From contig OY744519.1 in NCBI GenBank assembly GCA_963556195.1, positions 112,807,581 through 112,871,580 on the forward strand: DNA of 64,000 nucleotides, written 5' to 3'. Shown in pieces: positions 8,741 to 19,170 of this stretch. The position numbers were made by a program, and so were the translations under genes. Below the pieces are notes generated by a model, which was not told where the DNA came from, searched no databases, and saw only the letters and a list, made by a program, of their open reading frames with translations. Numbering within the stretch: position 1 is the first letter of the stretch; each line of letters starts with the position of its first letter. The stretch is from Sepiola atlantica (taxonomy: Eukaryota > Mollusca > Cephalopoda > Sepiida > Sepiolidae).

Positions 8741-11700
8741 CTATATTTTGGTGTATAACTTAATTTCCTTAAGAAATTTAATTATTTTATTTGGATTGAT
8801 CTTGCTAAATAATTTGTTTACATTGTCTATTTGATAGTATTTTTTACGGATTAGGTCAAAATCCATACATTTCACCAGTATATGTTCTACTGTAATTCTT
8901 GTATCACATGCGCAGCACATAGGTGGGTCTTCCCCTTTCAAAATGTATCCGTGTGTGATATGTGTGTGGCCAAGTCTAAGTCGGGCCAGAACCGATTCCT
9001 CTTTCCTCACTTTTCTGTACCCATTTTGCCATTCTTTGATGTCTGGCTGGATATTATGGAGTTTATTGTTTGTCTGCCTGCTCCATTCCTTTTGCCATTT
9101 GTCCATGATCAATTTTTTAATAGTTGGTCTGAAATCGGTGTGTGGTATTTTTGTATTTGATGGATTCATCTCTAGTGCTCTCCTTGCTTCCCTGTCAGCG
9201 GCTTCATTACCATGGATACCAATATGGCCAGGTATCCAACATAATATTATGCTTTGTTTTTTTTGTATGTATTGTATTCTATTTATTACTATAGTGGTGA
9301 GCGGGTCTGTAGTTTTTTTATTTTTTATTGCCATGAGTGCTGAGATGGAATCTGAGAAGACAATAAATTTAGTATTTTTGTTTTCTCTTATTAAATCAAG
9401 AGCTAGGTTAATGGCTGTGATTTCTGCTGTGTATATTGAGGCATTATTTGGTAGTCTTTTTGCGAGTTTTTTATTGCCAAATATGGCAGCGCATCCAACT
9501 TTTTCTTTTTTTGATCCATCTGTATAAATTTGGATGTGATCTGGGTGGCTGTTTATTATGTCAAGCATTTCATCTTGATATAAAATTGGGTTGGTATTAT
9601 TTTTGTGGTGTCTTGATAAGTCTAATATTATCTTTGGTTGTTCAATTAACCATGGCGGTATTTCTGAAATAATAGAATTGTGTATGATGTTAGTGTTTAT
9701 TTGGGTTTCTGAAAGGATTTCCTTCATTCGCAGACTGAAAGGTTTTATAGCCCTTTCCTTTCGGTTAAAAAGTTCTGTATATTGAGGATATAAAGTACAA
9801 TCGTGTGTTGGGTTTGAGGGATATGAAACGAGTTTAAGATAGTATTGTAAACCTAATTTTTGCCTTCTCAGATCCAAAGGCATTTCATATGCCTCTATAT
9901 AAAGACTTTCCACTGGTGTGGTGTTATAGGCCCCAAGTGCCAATCTCAGGCCTTGGTGATGAATAGTATTTAATGTTTTGAGGTATGTTTTTCTAGCAGA
10001 TCCATATATAAAGCATCCATAGTCGAGCTTTGATCTTACTAATACTCTATATAATTTTATCAGTGTCTTTTTGTCAGCGCCCCAATCTGTATGTGCTACC
10101 ATTCTCAGCAGTTGTATGGCTTTGTTACATTTTTCTCTTAGTTTCTTTATATGCGGTATAAACGACAGTTTCTTGTCAAAAGTGATACCCAGGAACTTAT
10201 GTTCATCAACAGTAGGTATTGTAGAGTCCCCAATTTTAAGTACTGGGTCATTATGTAATTTTCGTAACTGACAGAAATGTATGGATTTGGTTTTTTCCTT
10301 GGAGAACTTAAAGCCATTCTCTGTAGCCCATTTATTTATTTTGTTAATAGATAATTGGAGTTGTCGTTCAATTGAGTTTATATATTTGGATCTATAACAT
10401 ATCAAAAAGTCATCTACAAAGAGGGAGCAGTCCGTTTCTGTGTTGATGTTTTTAGCAATATTATTTATTTTTATGCTAAATAATGTGACTGAAAGTATAC
10501 TTCCCTGTGGAACTCCCGTTTCCTGTTCCTTTATATCTGAAAGTGTGGATCCCACTTTCACTGTGAAATATCTTTCTTTTAGGAAGTTTTCTATTATAAT
10601 TGGTAGTCGACCTTTTAATCCTAGGTTTTTTAAGTCCCTCATGATGCCATATCTCCATGTTGTATCGTAAGCCTTTTCTATGTCAAAAAAGACTGCAGAT
10701 ACATGTTGTTTTTGTATAAATGCCTCTCTTATGAAGGTTTCTAATTTAACTATATTATCCATTGTGCTTCTTCCATTTCTGAAGCCTGATTGGTATTCAG
10801 TAATTAGATTGTTAGCCTCTAAGTACCAGATTAGTCTTTTATTAATAATTCTTTCTAGAGTTTTGCAAATGCAGCTGGTGAGTGCTATTGGTCTGAAATT
10901 TGATGGCTTTGAATGTTTAATTTGAGATTTTTGGTTATTAGATTGTTCTGCATGACCTTTTGGAATAGGTATTATGGTGGCTTGTTTCCAAGATGATGGG
11001 ACCTTACCATTGATCCATATGTCATTAAATATCTTTGTGAGATATTTCATGGATGCTTGTGGCAGTTGCTTTAGAAACTCGTATTGGATTTCATCATTTC
11101 CTGCTGTTGTGTTGTGTGCTTTAGATAATGCTTCCTGTAGTTCTTCCAAGGAAATTGGTTTGTTATAATGTTCTTCATTATTGGATGTAAAATTAATTTT
11201 TTTCCTTTCCACATTTTGTTTGATCGTTAGAAATGTCTCATTTAAATTTTCTGTGGATGAATTTTTGGCAAAATGTTCCGCTAACATATCTGCCATATCT
11301 TTTTTATTTGTGGCTTCTTTATTGTTTTCAGCCAGGTATTTAAGTTGTGTCTTATTGTTTTTCCCGGATATTTTTTTTATTGTCTTCCAAACTGTTTTTA
11401 TTTTGGAATTATTATTTAGTTTTGCCACAAAGCTTTTCCATGTTGATCTTTTAGCTTCTTTTATTGTTCTTCTTGCTATGGCTCGACTATTTTTATATTG
11501 ATCCAGATTCTCCCTGGTCGGACACACTTGGAATCTTTTCAGAGCTTTGCGACGATTTTTGACAGTTTCCCTACATTTCCCATCAAACCAAGGTTTATTT
11601 GGTTTTGAAGTTATAGTGTATTTCGGTATGCTTTCCTCCGCAATTTCCATCAATGCTTTTGTGAAATAGGTAATGTCATCCCCCTGACTGGTATTTATTT

Positions 11701-12463
11701 CTATGTTTGAACCGAGAACAAGTTTATCAAGGCATAACTTTTTGTATTTGTTCCAGTCAGCTTTGTGCAGGTTCCATCCCGGTACTTTGTCTTCAGGATC
11801 AGGAGATATTTGTTCCAGTATTATTGGGAAGTGGTCGCTGCCACAAGTATCCTTGTAGACTTGCCAATTGTAGTCTAGTGCTAAGGATGGGTCACACAGT
11901 GTGATATCTATGGCTGTGAATGTACCTGTTGCTGGATGAAAGTGTGTATGAGATCCATTATTATACATGTAGAGATTGTTTGCATCAATGAATTCTTCAA
12001 TGATTTTTCCTTTTTGGGTTGTTTTTTGGTTGCCCCATAGGTGGCTATGGCTATTCAGATCTCCCATCAAGATAAAGGGTCTTGGCAGCTGTTGTATGAG
12101 GTTATTTAGTTCCATCTCTGATAATTTGTCCTTTGGAGGAATGTATAACGAACAAATTGTAATCATTCTATTCATTGTTGTTGTTATTGCAGTTGCTTGT
12201 AAGTTGGTTTGAAGCTGAATTTGTTTGTGAGGTATGCTGTTGTTTACAAGCACTGATGTACCACCCGAAGCTCTGTTATTTTGGTTGAAATATGTGTTGT
12301 AAGTAGAGTAATTGTTGATATTTATTTGGTCGTGTTCTTTAAGAAAGGTTTCTTGTAAGCATATTATAGCTGGAGTTATGTTCATGATTAGTAATAGTAG
12401 TTCATTAAAATTTGCTTTAATACCTCTAATGTTCCATTGTAGTATGTTTTTGGTTATTGCCAT
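8741..12463 (-). CDS. LINE ORF2 polyprotein: endonuclease, reverse transcriptase, RNase H
   Basis: Codes for 1240 residues without interruption. It nicks target DNA and copies the element RNA at the nick. Endonuclease (residues ~1-220): WNIRG at 10-14, QET at 37-39, GDLNSH at 134-139, SDH at 209-211. Reverse transcriptase (~440-780): FRPIAL at 523-528, YQSGFRNGRST at 557-567, the first catalytic Asp in VFFDIEKAYD at 591-600, GVPQGS at 650-655, and the catalytic FVDD at 682-685 in place of the commoner YADD. RNase H (~975-1095): TDGS with D982, E1014, SDS with D1038, and D1090 in GNEAADREAR, with WIPGHIG before it. A C-terminal Cys-Cys-His-Cys cluster uses C1183, C1186, H1194 and C1199. The start ATG lies 2 nt after the ORF1 stop, so reinitiation is likely. 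All catalytic residues I can check are present. Confidence 0.93.
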   Translation of the reverse strand: MAITKNILQWNIRGIKANFNELLLLIMNITPAIICLQETFLKEHDQININNYSTYNTYFNQNNRASGGTSVLVNNSIPHKQIQLQTNLQATAITTTMNRMITICSLYIPPKDKLSEMELNNLIQQLPRPFILMGDLNSHSHLWGNQKTTQKGKIIEEFIDANNLYMYNNGSHTHFHPATGTFTAIDITLCDPSLALDYNWQVYKDTCGSDHFPIILEQISPDPEDKVPGWNLHKADWNKYKKLCLDKLVLGSNIEINTSQGDDITYFTKALMEIAEESIPKYTITSKPNKPWFDGKCRETVKNRRKALKRFQVCPTRENLDQYKNSRAIARRTIKEAKRSTWKSFVAKLNNNSKIKTVWKTIKKISGKNNKTQLKYLAENNKEATNKKDMADMLAEHFAKNSSTENLNETFLTIKQNVERKKINFTSNNEEHYNKPISLEELQEALSKAHNTTAGNDEIQYEFLKQLPQASMKYLTKIFNDIWINGKVPSSWKQATIIPIPKGHAEQSNNQKSQIKHSKPSNFRPIALTSCICKTLERIINKRLIWYLEANNLITEYQSGFRNGRSTMDNIVKLETFIREAFIQKQHVSAVFFDIEKAYDTTWRYGIMRDLKNLGLKGRLPIIIENFLKERYFTVKVGSTLSDIKEQETGVPQGSILSVTLFSIKINNIAKNINTETDCSLFVDDFLICYRSKYINSIERQLQLSINKINKWATENGFKFSKEKTKSIHFCQLRKLHNDPVLKIGDSTIPTVDEHKFLGITFDKKLSFIPHIKKLREKCNKAIQLLRMVAHTDWGADKKTLIKLYRVLVRSKLDYGCFIYGSARKTYLKTLNTIHHQGLRLALGAYNTTPVESLYIEAYEMPLDLRRQKLGLQYYLKLVSYPSNPTHDCTLYPQYTELFNRKERAIKPFSLRMKEILSETQINTNIIHNSIISEIPPWLIEQPKIILDLSRHHKNNTNPILYQDEMLDIINSHPDHIQIYTDGSKKEKVGCAAIFGNKKLAKRLPNNASIYTAEITAINLALDLIRENKNTKFIVFSDSISALMAIKNKKTTDPLTTIVINRIQYIQKKQSIILCWIPGHIGIHGNEAADREARRALEMNPSNTKIPHTDFRPTIKKLIMDKWQKEWSRQTNNKLHNIQPDIKEWQNGYRKVRKEESVLARLRLGHTHITHGYILKGEDPPMCCACDTRITVEHILVKCMDFDLIRKKYYQIDNVNKLFSKINPNKIIKFLKEIKLYTKI

Positions 12464-12465
12464 GA

Positions 12466-14103
12466 TTATTCAGTCTCCATATCTAGGGGACTCTTTGGAG
12501 TCTCTGTTAGTTTTGTGTTTTGTCTATTAGGGGATTTCTCTTTTTGCTTTTCTTTTTTTGGGTCTTGAGGGTTTTGTTCTTGTGTGTCTTGTTCCATTTT
12601 TTCCAATGGTTGCTTGTTTGGTATTTCTTCTAGAGATTCTTTTTTACCCGGTTTTGGGTCGGGTCTTGATCTGGATCTTGACCTGGATTTTTGTTTTGTA
12701 AGATCTCTTTTTTCAGATTGTTCTTTTTGGTTCGAACTTGTGTTGAAGACTTCGAATCGGTTTTTGGAAACTATTTGATCCTTTTTTTGTTCTTTGGCCT
12801 GGCCTTTTGATTTGGAGGTAGATCGTTGGCTTGATCCACTTCGAGCTTTTGGTCTTGGGGATTCTGATTTCCCTGGTTTTTTTTTTATTGGGGTCTTTAT
12901 TTGTGAAGGTCCTTCCTTAGAAGTTGATGGTGAAGATTGGTTAAAAGTCTGATTAAGTACCTGCTTGGGGGAATCTTTTTTGTGTATCTGGGAGGGCTGT
13001 ATGGAAATCTCTGGTTGGCAAGCCGTCGCGGCCGGACTGGGCTTTACATCTCCAGAGTTTAATTCCAGCTTTGGTTTTATTTCTTCGATAAACCTTGGCC
13101 AGTCTTCTGGCCCCAGTTGTAATAATTTTTGGATGAGTTCTTTGTATTTATTTTCTTGTTGTTGTGCGTCATTTGTCGTAGTTTGTGCCATTTGGCTATA
13201 GGTTTTCTCTTTTCTTGAAGCCTCTATAATTTTTCTGGCTTCCAGAAAGGAAATGTTTTTGGTGTGTTTTAAAGTTAGTATTTCTTTTTCTTTTTTCCAT
13301 TTTTCACAAACTCTTGCGTATACTGGATGGTCTCCTCCACAGTTTGTACATTTACATATTTCCTGGCATTGGTTTGTTGTATGGTGAGGATCTTTTTCTC
13401 CACATCTCCCACATATTGTTTGGTTATTGCATTTCTCTTCGTGATGCCCATATCTCTGACATTTATAACATCGGAGAGGGTTTGGTATGAACTGTTCTAC
13501 CCTTTCTATGTGGTATCCGATCTTTATTTTTTCTGGTATTTTTGGCTTATTGAATGTCATAATGTATGTATGTGTTTGAATCATATTTCCATCTCTTCTG
13601 ATAGATATTCTTTTTACATCAATTATTCCTTGGGGTTTTAACTCTTTTTGTATTTCTTCCAGGGTGCATAAGGATAGCTCCGGGCTTCTCACTACTCCCT
13701 TGGATGTGTTTAACGTTTGGTGTGGATAAGAAGTTATTTTTTTTGTATGGAAAATCTTCATTTTTAATAGAAAATCAGCGTATTTCTTTTTATCCACTTC
13801 AATTAGTATGTTACCGTTTCTTAAGTTTTTAACAGCTATAGGTGTAATATTTGCAGATATTACTTTCTCTATAATAAATGGAGATAATGTAGATAGTGGT
13901 GTTTCATCTGTAGCTTCCAAAATTATAAATCTTGGGAATTCATTAGTAGGTTCTTCTACTTCGCTCTCTGAGCTTGAGTCCAAATGAGGACGCTTGGTTT
14001 GTTTGTTAGGATTCATAAAAGAGTTTTTGTTTTTTTTTTTCACCATCCTTGCTCCCCACCCACCACGGAGTCCACTTTGGGAATTGCCAAGGGGGAAGCC
14101 CAT
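12466..14103 (-). CDS. LINE ORF1 RNA-binding protein with three CCHC zinc knuckles
   Basis: A 545-aa open frame starting at the ATG at 14103 (four further in-frame codons upstream begin at a TTG and are not needed; a second Met follows about 19 codons later). ORF1 proteins of I/Jockey LINEs coat the element RNA and act as nucleic-acid chaperones. Residues ~55-185 contain hydrophobic-charged strands consistent with the RRM-like domain of this family. Three zinc knuckles follow at ~212-266: CYKCQRYGHHEEKC, CGRCGEKDPHHTTNQC and CTNCGGDHPVYARVC. The last third (about 370-545) is low-complexity and rich in Lys, Ser, Pro, Gln and Glu, including RSRSRSR-like runs. No stop or frameshift. Confidence 0.9.
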   Translation of the reverse strand: MGFPLGNSQSGLRGGWGARMVKKKNKNSFMNPNKQTKRPHLDSSSESEVEEPTNEFPRFIILEATDETPLSTLSPFIIEKVISANITPIAVKNLRNGNILIEVDKKKYADFLLKMKIFHTKKITSYPHQTLNTSKGVVRSPELSLCTLEEIQKELKPQGIIDVKRISIRRDGNMIQTHTYIMTFNKPKIPEKIKIGYHIERVEQFIPNPLRCYKCQRYGHHEEKCNNQTICGRCGEKDPHHTTNQCQEICKCTNCGGDHPVYARVCEKWKKEKEILTLKHTKNISFLEARKIIEASRKEKTYSQMAQTTTNDAQQQENKYKELIQKLLQLGPEDWPRFIEEIKPKLELNSGDVKPSPAATACQPEISIQPSQIHKKDSPKQVLNQTFNQSSPSTSKEGPSQIKTPIKKKPGKSESPRPKARSGSSQRSTSKSKGQAKEQKKDQIVSKNRFEVFNTSSNQKEQSEKRDLTKQKSRSRSRSRPDPKPGKKESLEEIPNKQPLEKMEQDTQEQNPQDPKKEKQKEKSPNRQNTKLTETPKSPLDMETE

Positions 14104-14640
14104 TCGCCTTGACAAGACAGGGATACAAGGAAGCTATACTCGAACTAAATAGTAGTTACAAGCACCCATGTTCCTTTGATTTCGCTATCCAAGTATAGAG
14201 AAAAGTCAGGGGTCGCACAGCCATGTTGTAACCATGATCTTCCAGTTCGATTGACCCTTGCCACCGCCTTCTAGCATTTACTTCTTTGTTGAGATTCAAT
14301 GTTCATCATTAGTGTTTGGATCAGTACATTTGTTGTATGTGATTGAAGGTACTGGTTTTCATGAATGCTAGGGCTTGACATGACTAGCCGATTGATCGGA
14401 TCGGGCCATTCCGACCGCCCGTCTAGTCCAGGTACGGGCCGAAGTGGAGTGTTGCAGCATACATGATCCCGCAGAGTCATGAACCACTCAGCCACCAGGA
14501 TCCCTTCCTCTGACATCACGGGTCGCCACTCACGGCAAACAGGTGGCCCCTTTGGGGGACTTCTACCCCCTGCAGAGGTGCAGTCAGTGTATTCTGAGGC
14601 TCCACCGACAGGGCTGGATGCAGTTTAGTGTCTTACCCAT
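14104..14640 (-). other. Probable LINE 5' UTR, or LINE 5' UTR plus an older SINE
   Basis: Relatively GC-rich non-coding sequence upstream of ORF1 on the minus strand. At 14,455-14,520 the minus strand reads TGGTGGCTGAGTGGTTCATG, resembling a tRNA A box, followed by CTGCGGGATCATG. It could be an internal promoter region of the LINE or a tRNA-derived SINE that the LINE abuts. A G run (plus strand) at 14,647 may mark the boundary. Confidence 0.4.
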
Positions 14641-14887
14641 GACAAGGGGGGGGGGGTGTAGTTTTTGTTTTTGTTTTGCAGAACATGATTGAGTTTTGCA
14701 AAGAGAAAAAGAAACATAAAAACATCGATGTAGGTGCATTTTGGGTCAGGAAGCCAATATTCAGACAGCCTGATCTGGTAGCACCAGGAAATATTTTATT
14801 CAGGTTTCAAAACAGACAAAAAATATTGACGTAGTAATGAATATTTGTCTCAGCAAAAACATAGATGAGATGAAGTAACAAACAATT

Positions 14888-15448
14888 GTGGACTCATTTT
14901 TGTGGAAGAATGATTTAACAATATGGCAAATGTATACGGACCTAAATAAATGCAAGCAAGGGCCAGCAGTATTTCTCATTTTAACTGGAAGAGTAAGAGA
15001 TTGTGTGAGGGATTTACAACCTCAAAATATAGGTCAGGAAAACGGTGTCAAGAAAATAACAAACAAACTGGACACATTGTTTTTAAAAGATCAGAACACC
15101 CAGGCTTAACTAGCCTTTAAGGAATTTTATAACTACAGGCGTCCTTTCGGTGAAAGTATTACTGACTTTTTGATACGATTTGAATACCTCTATCAAAAAG
15201 TGGGTAATTTTAAAGTGGAACTGCCAAAATTAACTACAGCAAATGTCTCCGACAAAAACGATCGACTGGCTAGTTCTACGTGTGGGTCTATGACGTATGA
15301 TGATATGAAATGTACGATACAAAGAATTTTTGGAAATCCTGTTGCAATGAATGGCCAGATGCAAGCACCAAATGTAACATTTAAACCGGTTTTTGTAACT
15401 AAAAACGAGAATACATTTCAAATAAGAGGCACACAAGGCACTGACTAA
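14888..15448 (+). pseudogene. Copia-type gag relic
   Basis: Two frames carry parts of one Gag: 14,888-15,109 (FLWKNDLTIWQMYTDL, KQGPAVFLILTGRVRDCVRDL, KKITNKLDTLFLKD) and 15,170-15,448 (FEYLYQKVGNFKVELPKL, SDKNDRLASSTCGSMTYDDM, CTIQRIFGNPVAM). Between them a TAA at 15,107 interrupts LAFKEFYNYRRPFGESITDFL. The pattern is that of Gag in metazoan Ty1/copia elements, possibly the GalEa branch, recalled from memory. The bridge into the RNase H relic downstream skips integrase and most of RT. Confidence 0.65.
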
Positions 15449-15975
15449 ATTGAAGGCAAGGAAAACTGTGCTAAAATTTCCTAATTTAGGTAATCCGAAA
15501 TAAATTAAAGTCTTGGCATATTCGGAGGCTACATATGCTAGCCTGAAAGCTGGATCATCTCAAGGTGGTATCATTGTTTTCATTCAAGGTGAGAACAAGA
15601 AGATGGCACCTATTAGCTGGCTATCTAAAAAGTTGGACAGAGTAACAAAAAGTCCATTAGCGTCTGAAACTTTGGCATTAAGTGAGGCAGCAGATGCAGG
15701 ATTCTTGGTCTATTCTTTGGTGTAAGAAACTTTTGGTATGGCTGTATTGCTACAAGTACGATGCTATACAGACAATAGATCACTGACTAGTGCTTTGGGC
15801 ACTACAAACACTGTGGCTGACAGGAGACTGAGAGTTGACATGGTAAGACTAAGAGAGAAGGAGAAATCAAGGTATTTGGGATAACTGGGAGAATGCAACT
15901 GGCGGATTCATTAACAAAAAGAGGAGCTTCTACGCTAAAACTGTTAGAAGTACTGGATACAACTAAACTTTAAAA
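15440..15975 (+). pseudogene. Copia-type RT end and RNase H relic
   Basis: Translation gives KLKARKTVLKFPNLGN (end of RT), a stop, then AYSEATYASLKAGSSQGG, MAPISWLSKKLDRVTKSPLA, SETLALSEAADAG and, after another stop, CYTDNRSLTSAL, DRRLRVDMVRLREKEK and ADSLTKRGAS-like text in a shifted frame. This is the C-terminal RNase H of a copia element with acidic residues partly visible (YSEA, SETLAL, YTDN). At least two stops and one frameshift are present. Gag lies only ~60 bp upstream, so integrase and most of RT have been deleted. Confidence 0.75.
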
Positions 15976-16207
15976 AAAAATAATTTACTAAAGGTAGCTG
16001 CAATGTTGATTATGAGTTATTCTCCTTTTAACAGTTTCGAGTGATCTCCCTTGATACCCGGAAGTATAAGAAAGTGACTTGAAGTACTTTATTGATGAAC
16101 CAGACCAACGTGGAGAGCTTTGACAATCCACACTCTGTATCTTCGAATTTAAAAAATGACTGCTCTACAGGCAAGGTCACAGAAGAATTCAATTGTTTTC
16201 TTTACAA

Positions 16208-16417
16208 AAAACTGTTGTGAAGTTGTCCCACAGTAAATAATAAATAAAGGAAGTCAAGTCGAGGGTTGGTTTAACAAGTGTATTAACAAAGTAAGAAACT
16301 GACTAGCTCTTGGCTAGACAGTTACAAGACTGTGCTTTGTCTTCTGGTGACTCGCACTATTTATAGTGACAACCGGTGTAGTTTCTCCTGTGTAAGAACG
16401 GCCGGTGTAACAAAAAC
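16208..16417. mobile_element. Solo LTR (200 bp) with perfect 5-bp target duplication AAAAC
   Basis: The element spans 16,213-16,412, starts TGTTGTGAAG and ends GGTGTAACA (TG...CA). It is flanked by AAAAC at 16,208-16,212 and 16,413-16,417, a perfect 5-bp target duplication. Inside is a TATTTATAGTG box-like stretch and AATAAATAAAGG. No internal coding region is attached, so it is a solo LTR produced by LTR-LTR recombination. It may belong to a copia or gypsy family; the nearby copia relic is suggestive only. Confidence 0.8.
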
Positions 16418-18341
16418 AATGAATAATCACAGAATATCTGAAAGAAGAATATTTTTTGAATAATAATTATTCAATTGAATGCACCTGGTGAGGAAAGCTC
16501 TTGAAGTTAATATTGTTTTTGCAAAAACTTCCATTTCATTTCTTTAAAAAAATTTTTTGATTTCAGTGATACTTAAAATATTCATTGGATAAGGTATTTT
16601 TGTTTTATCTAGATTATATACATTAATGTTTCATTATTCTACATGTTCACTCTGAACAACTAATTACTAATATTCAATTAAATGCAACTAAGTATGTAAG
16701 TAAAACAAATAACAACTAATTTCTATTTTACTTATTTTAGAGTTTATGAAACTAAATTCTAAATAACTTGCAATAATATAGCTTAGAACTGAATTTCTTA
16801 TTGTTTAAAAGTCTTGTGTCAATAAAATGCGTGTTTACATCAACTCCTTCTCCAAGATCGAATAATTATAGATACAACACAACATTTTTTTTGACAATAT
16901 TATCTGAGATGAATCGCAAATAAAATATTTAGATGCATCAAGAGTGGTCTTCAGTAATGAATTGTTCTCACTGCTAATTTTGGGTTCCGCATGATATTGG
17001 CTCAAACAGTAACTCTGACCAAACTCTGGAGGTGTCAGGTCATGGCCACCGAGAGTTGACAAGGCCAAGCAACTAACTTCTTGCCCCCCTCTGACATCAC
17101 TGCATTGCGTGTCAATAACAATAAGAAGGCATTTCGACTTCTTCATTCACTAAATAATCCATCAAAATTCAGGAAATCAACCAATTTTAATGAAATTTTC
17201 AGTATTTATTAATTAATGATCACGAAATATAATAAATCCATTACTTTATTATAAAGCTTGGTGCAAATGTATTATTTCTTGTAAACAAAAAAACACCTTT
17301 ACTAAAGTTATCCAAAATATCAAAACATGTTGACCATACGATATTGTAAATATTTAAAACAAAGCATTAGAAAACTTTAAAAACTGCATGTAAAAAAAGA
17401 AAAGAAAGGAACACGATTCGATTTATGCTGAAACTGATCTTTATTCAATATAAATTTAAAGAAAATAATAATTCACGATCAAATACTGCAAAAAACTGGA
17501 TTATGAATTACCATTATTTAAACTTCTAACCCAATCAACCGTAAGTAATTCAGACTTTGAAATTTGTTTAAAAATTATACAAAAAAAAAATTCATTTTCT
17601 AGCCAACCGGCCTGTAGTAACTCTCGGTGGCCATGGTCAGGTAGGTGCTATGCACATCGACATTGTAAAATTCACCTGAAGCGATGCAACAAGCTCTGAC
17701 CATTTTTATTGAGATACGTTCATCAGTGTAAGCCAATGAAAAAATCTCTTTTACCCCCCCCCCTGCTCTTATATAATGATTTCCTTTACTTTCTCCTTTT
17801 TCGCTTAGGTTATCTTCCTCTGGATTCCCATTAGAGAGAGATCATTATTTATATGTTTCCCTCATCTTGGTTGTTGGCATATTTAGAACGCTTGTTGTAC
17901 TCTCCATCTTCTTTCAGATATCTTTTGCCGTTAACTTTTTGTCAATTTTGAATTTAACTTTTTAATTCAATCCACTAGGGTAGAGGTGTCTCATTGTGCA
18001 TTCCCCTTTAGATGTCTTGAAATCAGGTACTTTTTTCTTAAGTTGTTTTAACAGGAGTTGAGCATGTTTGACATTTAATAAGGTTGATAAAAACGTGGAT
18101 TAATTATTCTGTAATGAATTCTAGATGGAGGTTGTGAGTTCAATCCCTTTCATCAACAAAGTAACATAATTTACATTTGCCGTACTCTTTTATCAATGAA
18201 ATGATTTCTGCTAAGAATATTACTATTATGACTAATCAAAGCCTATATTGATTTTACTGCATGTTTTCTCAATAGTCTCGTCTTTATAGCTACTTTTCTC
18301 TAATCACATATTCATGTATACATATATATTATGCATTATAT

Positions 18342-18374
<33 letters not shown>

Positions 18375-18700
18375 AAGAGAGAGGGAGAGGGAAAGAGGGG
18401 TCTTTGTGTTTCATTAAATAAATATAAATATTTTGGATATTTATTAATGCATAAAAATATATGCACATATATTAGCCGATTTACTGAAGTTTTATTTATT
18501 ATATTCTATATTTATTCACAGAAATTAATGTGATTATTGTTATATTGATTAGAAGTTCAGAACTAGGATTCGAGTATCTATAAACATTGCTGAGTGTTGT
18601 TTCCTGGCAACTCTCCATTTAGGATTGGAGTGGGATATACCTGTGCCCTCTGAAAAGTCATGCATTTATTTTATAAGTAAATGATATGGTCTATGTTCTC
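16418..18700. other. No gene recognised; a short inverted pair at 17.04 and 17.62 kb
   Basis: Mostly AT-rich. A ~24-bp phrase (TCATGGCCACCGAGAGTT at ~17,038) recurs inverted at ~17,618 (AACTCTCGGTGGCCATGG), so about 600 bp are bracketed by inverted copies of a repeat. An irregular AT array and GA-rich run lie at 18,340-18,400. A 103-aa minus-strand ORF at 16,835-17,146 has no recognisable motif. Confidence 0.4.
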
Positions 18701-18706
18701 TCTTCA

Positions 18707-18713
<7 letters not shown>

Positions 18714-18754
<41 letters not shown>
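18714..18754. repeat. (TC)n microsatellite
   Basis: Pure CT dinucleotide array of about 40 bp following a short C run. Confidence 0.95.
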
Positions 18755-18757
<3 letters not shown>

Positions 18758-19130
18758 ATACCTCTATCTATATAAAGTTAGGTATGTGTATATGTTTATA
18801 TATTTGCATGTAAAGTATTAATTTCTAAACTAATTAACAATTCAGCCTAGAAGTGGTGTTCTAAACATTTCAGATTTGCATTAAATTTGATCCATAGTCA
18901 TCAAACACCAATTAAGAAAGATTCCTTGAATTTCAATTTCTTCTTCAGACTCCTTAAGCTTCAGCTTTACATTTTAGACATTTTCTAGAATCAAAACCAT
19001 GTAATGGATTTTGATCAAAATTGAAATAAGGATTCTAGATGTAAGGTTTAGAATCACTATATCTTGATTTTTATCTTTGTAAGGAGCAATACAATTGGCG
19101 AATTAATTGTATCCGTCCTGGGACGGGTAT
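18755..19130. other. No gene recognised
   Basis: AT-rich non-coding sequence between the (TC)n array and the hammerhead element; nothing recognised. Confidence 0.5.
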
Positions 19131-19134
19131 TCTT

Positions 19135-19136
<2 letters not shown>

Positions 19137-19170
<34 letters not shown>

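Larger units (their letters stand above)
8591..14640 (-). mobile_element. Near-complete non-LTR retrotransposon (LINE), I/Jockey-type with RNase H
   Basis: A minus-strand LINE with two long open frames (ORF1 14103-12466, ORF2 12463-8741) and a 3' end made of short AATCA-type repeats (plus strand TGATT x4 at 8591-8610), the kind of simple-repeat tail seen in I-like LINEs instead of poly(A). The 3' untranslated part (8611-8740) has a counterpart at 57.6 kb. The 5' boundary is uncertain: colinear non-coding sequence extends to a G run at about 14647. The domain set (CCHC ORF1; APE endonuclease, RT, RNase H in ORF2) places it in the I/Jockey supergroup; I cannot fix the clade. With no stop or frameshift in 1785 codons it is a young and possibly active copy. 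Confidence 0.85.

Noticed and set aside
8882..12530. Many plus-strand open frames opposite the LINE ORFs
   Set aside because: They mirror ORF1/ORF2 and have no domain of their own.
14104..14115. Starting LINE ORF1 at the TTG at 14,115
   Set aside because: A normal ATG lies four codons downstream at 14,103; there is no reason to prefer a non-AUG start in an animal.
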